Source of the DNA: an uncultured Alphaproteobacteria bacterium
GTDB lineage: Bacteria > Pseudomonadota > Alphaproteobacteria > CAAHEQ01 > UBA3637
Direction of reading: 5' to 3'
NCBI GenBank assembly: GCA_944391545.1
Contig: CALXTZ010000075.1
Coordinates: forward strand, 1-6,425
DNA length: 6,425 bases
Positions within the stretch are counted from its first letter, which is position 1; each line of letters opens with the position of its first letter. Both the position numbers and the translations under genes were made by a program. Positions 4,993-6,425 of the stretch are shown piece after piece. The notes under the pieces are model-generated. The model saw nothing but the letters and a program-made list of their open reading frames with translations, made no database searches and had not been told where the DNA came from.

Positions 4993-6153
4993 ATGCGCAT
5001 AGGGAAAGTAGCTTTGTTGGGATTAGGTTTGTTTTTAATCTGTTCGCCGGCGTGGGGTATGCAGATTTTTGTTAAGACTCTAACCGGCAAGCATATTACG
5101 CTGGAAGTTGAACCAACGGATAGGATAGAAGATGTTAAAGCTAAGATCCAGGATAAGGAAGGTATTCCCCCTGATCAACAACGATTGATTTTTGCCGGGA
5201 AACAGTTGGAAGACGGCAACACGCTTCAGGACTATTCCATTCAAAAAGATTCAACGCTTCATTTGGTCTTATGGCAAAGCGGAAATGCCTTGTCGGTAAG
5301 GATGCCGGACTTGGTTGCCAATGCCGTTCATCATACCGATCAATTGATGAACGTCGTTTCGATGCGTTTAAGTGGTTCGATCGCGTCTTTTGACAGTGCG
5401 GAGCGTGTGAATACTCGAACGAACGATCGCGTTTGGGTTACGCCGTTTTATACACATTTGAATGCCGGATCGGATGTGAATACAACCGGCTTGGCTGCCG
5501 GTGTTGAAAAACGGTGGGATAAAGGCGTTGTCGGGATGGGATATTCATACCTTTATGATGATTTTCAAAGCGATGATTTGACGGCTCAGTCTCATGCCGT
5601 GTTTATTTACGGAGAATATAAACCTTCGGATTTTTATGTCAATCTGACGGCTGATTATGAAAAGACGCGGTACAGGGAAAGTAAAGACAATTCTTATTCG
5701 TGGGAGAATATGGCCGTTCAAGCAGCTGCCGGATACACATTCGGTTTTATAACGCCGCAAGTAGCTGTTCGGTCTTTGTGGATAACGCATGACGATTACA
5801 CAACCAAAAAAGATGAACGGGTAGCTGACAAAACGTATTCTGTCGTCAGTGCGTTGGCTGGAGTAAAAATAGCTCATGAATTTGCTTTAACGCAGGCATA
5901 TCGCTTTGTGCCGCAAATGAAAGTTTCCATGATTTACGACATGAAATCAGCGGACAGATGGGTTTATGTGCAAGCGCCGTCAGCTAAGGGATTTGTTAAA
6001 ACGGACGGCCTTTCTTCATTAGGAACGCAGGTGGATGTGCGGATGGATCTTATGAACGGGCAGGCAGCCGGAATCGGTCTTCAATACAGCGGCGAATTCA
6101 GGAATAATTTTGAAAGCCACGGTGTGATGCTTTCGGGAACGTATGCGTTTTAA
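4993..6153 (+). CDS. Secreted ubiquitin fused to an autotransporter-type outer-membrane beta barrel
   Basis: A 386-residue protein in three parts. Residues 1-22 are a classical Sec signal peptide (MRIGK, then a hydrophobic core, then SPAWG) with cleavage predicted after G22. Residues 23-93 are ubiquitin: by hand alignment 63 of 71 positions equal human ubiquitin 1-71. The changes are T12H, S20T, T22R, N25D, R54N, S57Q, N60S and E64D. Lysines 6, 11, 27, 29, 33, 48 and 63 and the L8-I44-H68-V70 patch are kept, but the LRLRGG tail reads LWQSGN. Residues 104-133 form the helical linker typical of autotransporters. Residues 146-386 are an autotransporter-like barrel: alternating aromatic strands beginning 'RVWVTPFYTHLNAG' and ending 'SGTYAF' with the C-terminal Phe used for BAM recognition. 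No cysteine remains after signal removal. There is no other passenger, and a conjugating role is excluded by the tail. A eukaryotic origin of the ubiquitin part is likely. Display on the surface rather than in the periplasm is inferred, and the purpose is unknown. Confidence 0.93.
   Translation: MRIGKVALLGLGLFLICSPAWGMQIFVKTLTGKHITLEVEPTDRIEDVKAKIQDKEGIPPDQQRLIFAGKQLEDGNTLQDYSIQKDSTLHLVLWQSGNALSVRMPDLVANAVHHTDQLMNVVSMRLSGSIASFDSAERVNTRTNDRVWVTPFYTHLNAGSDVNTTGLAAGVEKRWDKGVVGMGYSYLYDDFQSDDLTAQSHAVFIYGEYKPSDFYVNLTADYEKTRYRESKDNSYSWENMAVQAAAGYTFGFITPQVAVRSLWITHDDYTTKKDERVADKTYSVVSALAGVKIAHEFALTQAYRFVPQMKVSMIYDMKSADRWVYVQAPSAKGFVKTDGLSSLGTQVDVRMDLMNGQAAGIGLQYSGEFRNNFESHGVMLSGTYAF
5059..5271 (+). 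other. Ubiquitin domain within the fusion gene (human residues 1-71 equivalent)
   Basis: This segment encodes the beta-grasp ubiquitin core, from Met1 to Leu71. Codon choice differs slightly from the rest of the gene: four of seven lysines use AAG, against two of thirteen in the barrel part. At three lineage-variable positions (P19, E24, A28) the residues match animal ubiquitin rather than plant or yeast, as I remember those sequences. The frame continues without interruption into the linker, so this is not a broken or chimeric end. Confidence 0.92.
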
Positions 6154-6425
6154 ATAAATGATTCTTTTCGGACGTCTTTCGCAAACAGCCTTGTTACGCT
6201 GTTTGCTCACGAACCGGTGGGTTCATTCACCCGCGTGTTCTGCCCAATTAAAAAAGCCATCCTGATGTTTGTTTAAAATCTTGTTTGAATTTAAGGTTGA
6301 GGCAGCGGGATTTATTCGCTTCGCTCACCCTGGCGGGCTGTCGCAGATGAAACTGCGACATTGCCTTGGCCCTTATTCGGCGTTCTTTCGCCCGCCTGTG
6401 CCTGCGGCTGAACCCACTTTTTCGT
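6154..6425. repeat. Gene-poor region dense in inverted repeats (palindromic element or structured RNA candidate)
   Basis: No convincing gene is visible in these 272 bases. Perfect inverted repeats are: GCAAACAGC/GCTGTTTGC (6181-6189 with 6198-6206), TGTCGCAG/CTGCGACA (6339-6346 with 6353-6360, loop ATGAAA), GGCGGGC/GCCCGCC (6332-6338 with 6390-6396) and GTGGGTTCA/TGAACCCAC (6217-6225 with 6409-6417). The last three nest inside one another. An imperfect hairpin lies at 6211-6240. A 16-base imperfect direct repeat (13 of 16) is at 6167-6182 and 6376-6391. None of the hairpins is followed by a T-run, so they are not intrinsic terminators. The right half is clearly more G/C-rich than the gene before it. 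Two short minus-strand frames, one of 37 codons at 6248-6361 and one open from the right edge to a stop at 6312, are probably by-products. Confidence 0.5.

Noticed and set aside
5029..5043. Lipoprotein signal at Cys17 of the ubiquitin-barrel protein
   Set aside because: The residue before Cys is Ile and no lipobox is present; cleavage after A-W-G fits better.
4993..6153. Ubiquitin segment as contamination or an assembly chimera with eukaryotic DNA
   Set aside because: It is in frame with a bacterial signal peptide and barrel, has eight substitutions and a replaced tail, and uses mostly bacterial-looking codons; a chimera would not be so clean.
6181..6206. The 9-bp hairpin as the rho-independent terminator of the ubiquitin-barrel gene
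   Set aside because: No T-run follows it on either strand.
6246..6270. Minus-strand terminator ending in the T-run near 6247-6255
   Set aside because: The T-run is real but the only complementary bases before it (CATC/GATG) leave a two-base loop, so no usable stem.
1..6425. CRISPR arrays, tRNA or rRNA genes, insertion-sequence transposases
   Set aside because: No regularly spaced repeats, no cloverleaf or rRNA-like segment, and no transposase motif were seen.

Overview
The window looks like a chromosomal segment from an alphaproteobacterium of moderate G+C. The ribosomal protein S4 and initiation factor IF-1 sequences have the alphaproteobacterial form, there is an outer-membrane autotransporter barrel (so a diderm cell), and several intergenic gaps carry good sigma70-type promoters. 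Species cannot be assigned from the sequence alone.

Layout. Positions 1-4879 are a block of minus-strand genes, most of them housekeeping. In transcription order they are alr (alanine racemase), rpsD (ribosomal protein S4, with its own promoter, a long structured leader and a clear terminator), a small single-pass membrane protein with a weak pilin-like look, and then a tight set infA, a divergent WecA/MraY-type membrane protein, and uvrB (5' part only; it runs off the left edge). infA has a strong promoter, and the spacing (27 bp, then 4 bp) suggests infA, the membrane protein and uvrB share a transcript. The membrane protein keeps the overall shape of a polyprenyl-phosphate phospho-sugar transferase but has lost most recognisable catalytic residues, so it is probably a pseudoenzyme.

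The outstanding feature is the only plus-strand gene, 4993-6153, divergent from alr. It encodes a Sec signal peptide, then an almost perfect eukaryotic ubiquitin (63 of 71 core residues identical to human ubiquitin by hand alignment), then a linker helix and an autotransporter-type beta barrel ending in Phe. Predicted signal cleavage leaves ubiquitin Met1 as the mature N-terminus. All seven lysines and the Ile44 patch are kept, but the conjugating tail (LRLRGG) is replaced by LWQSGN, which runs on into the linker. This suggests a eukaryotic ubiquitin captured by a bacterium and turned into an outer-membrane or surface-displayed, non-conjugatable mimic.

Positions 6154-6425 contain no convincing gene. 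They are packed with perfect inverted repeats and an imperfect direct repeat, which suggests a palindromic repeat element or a structured RNA beside the transferred gene.
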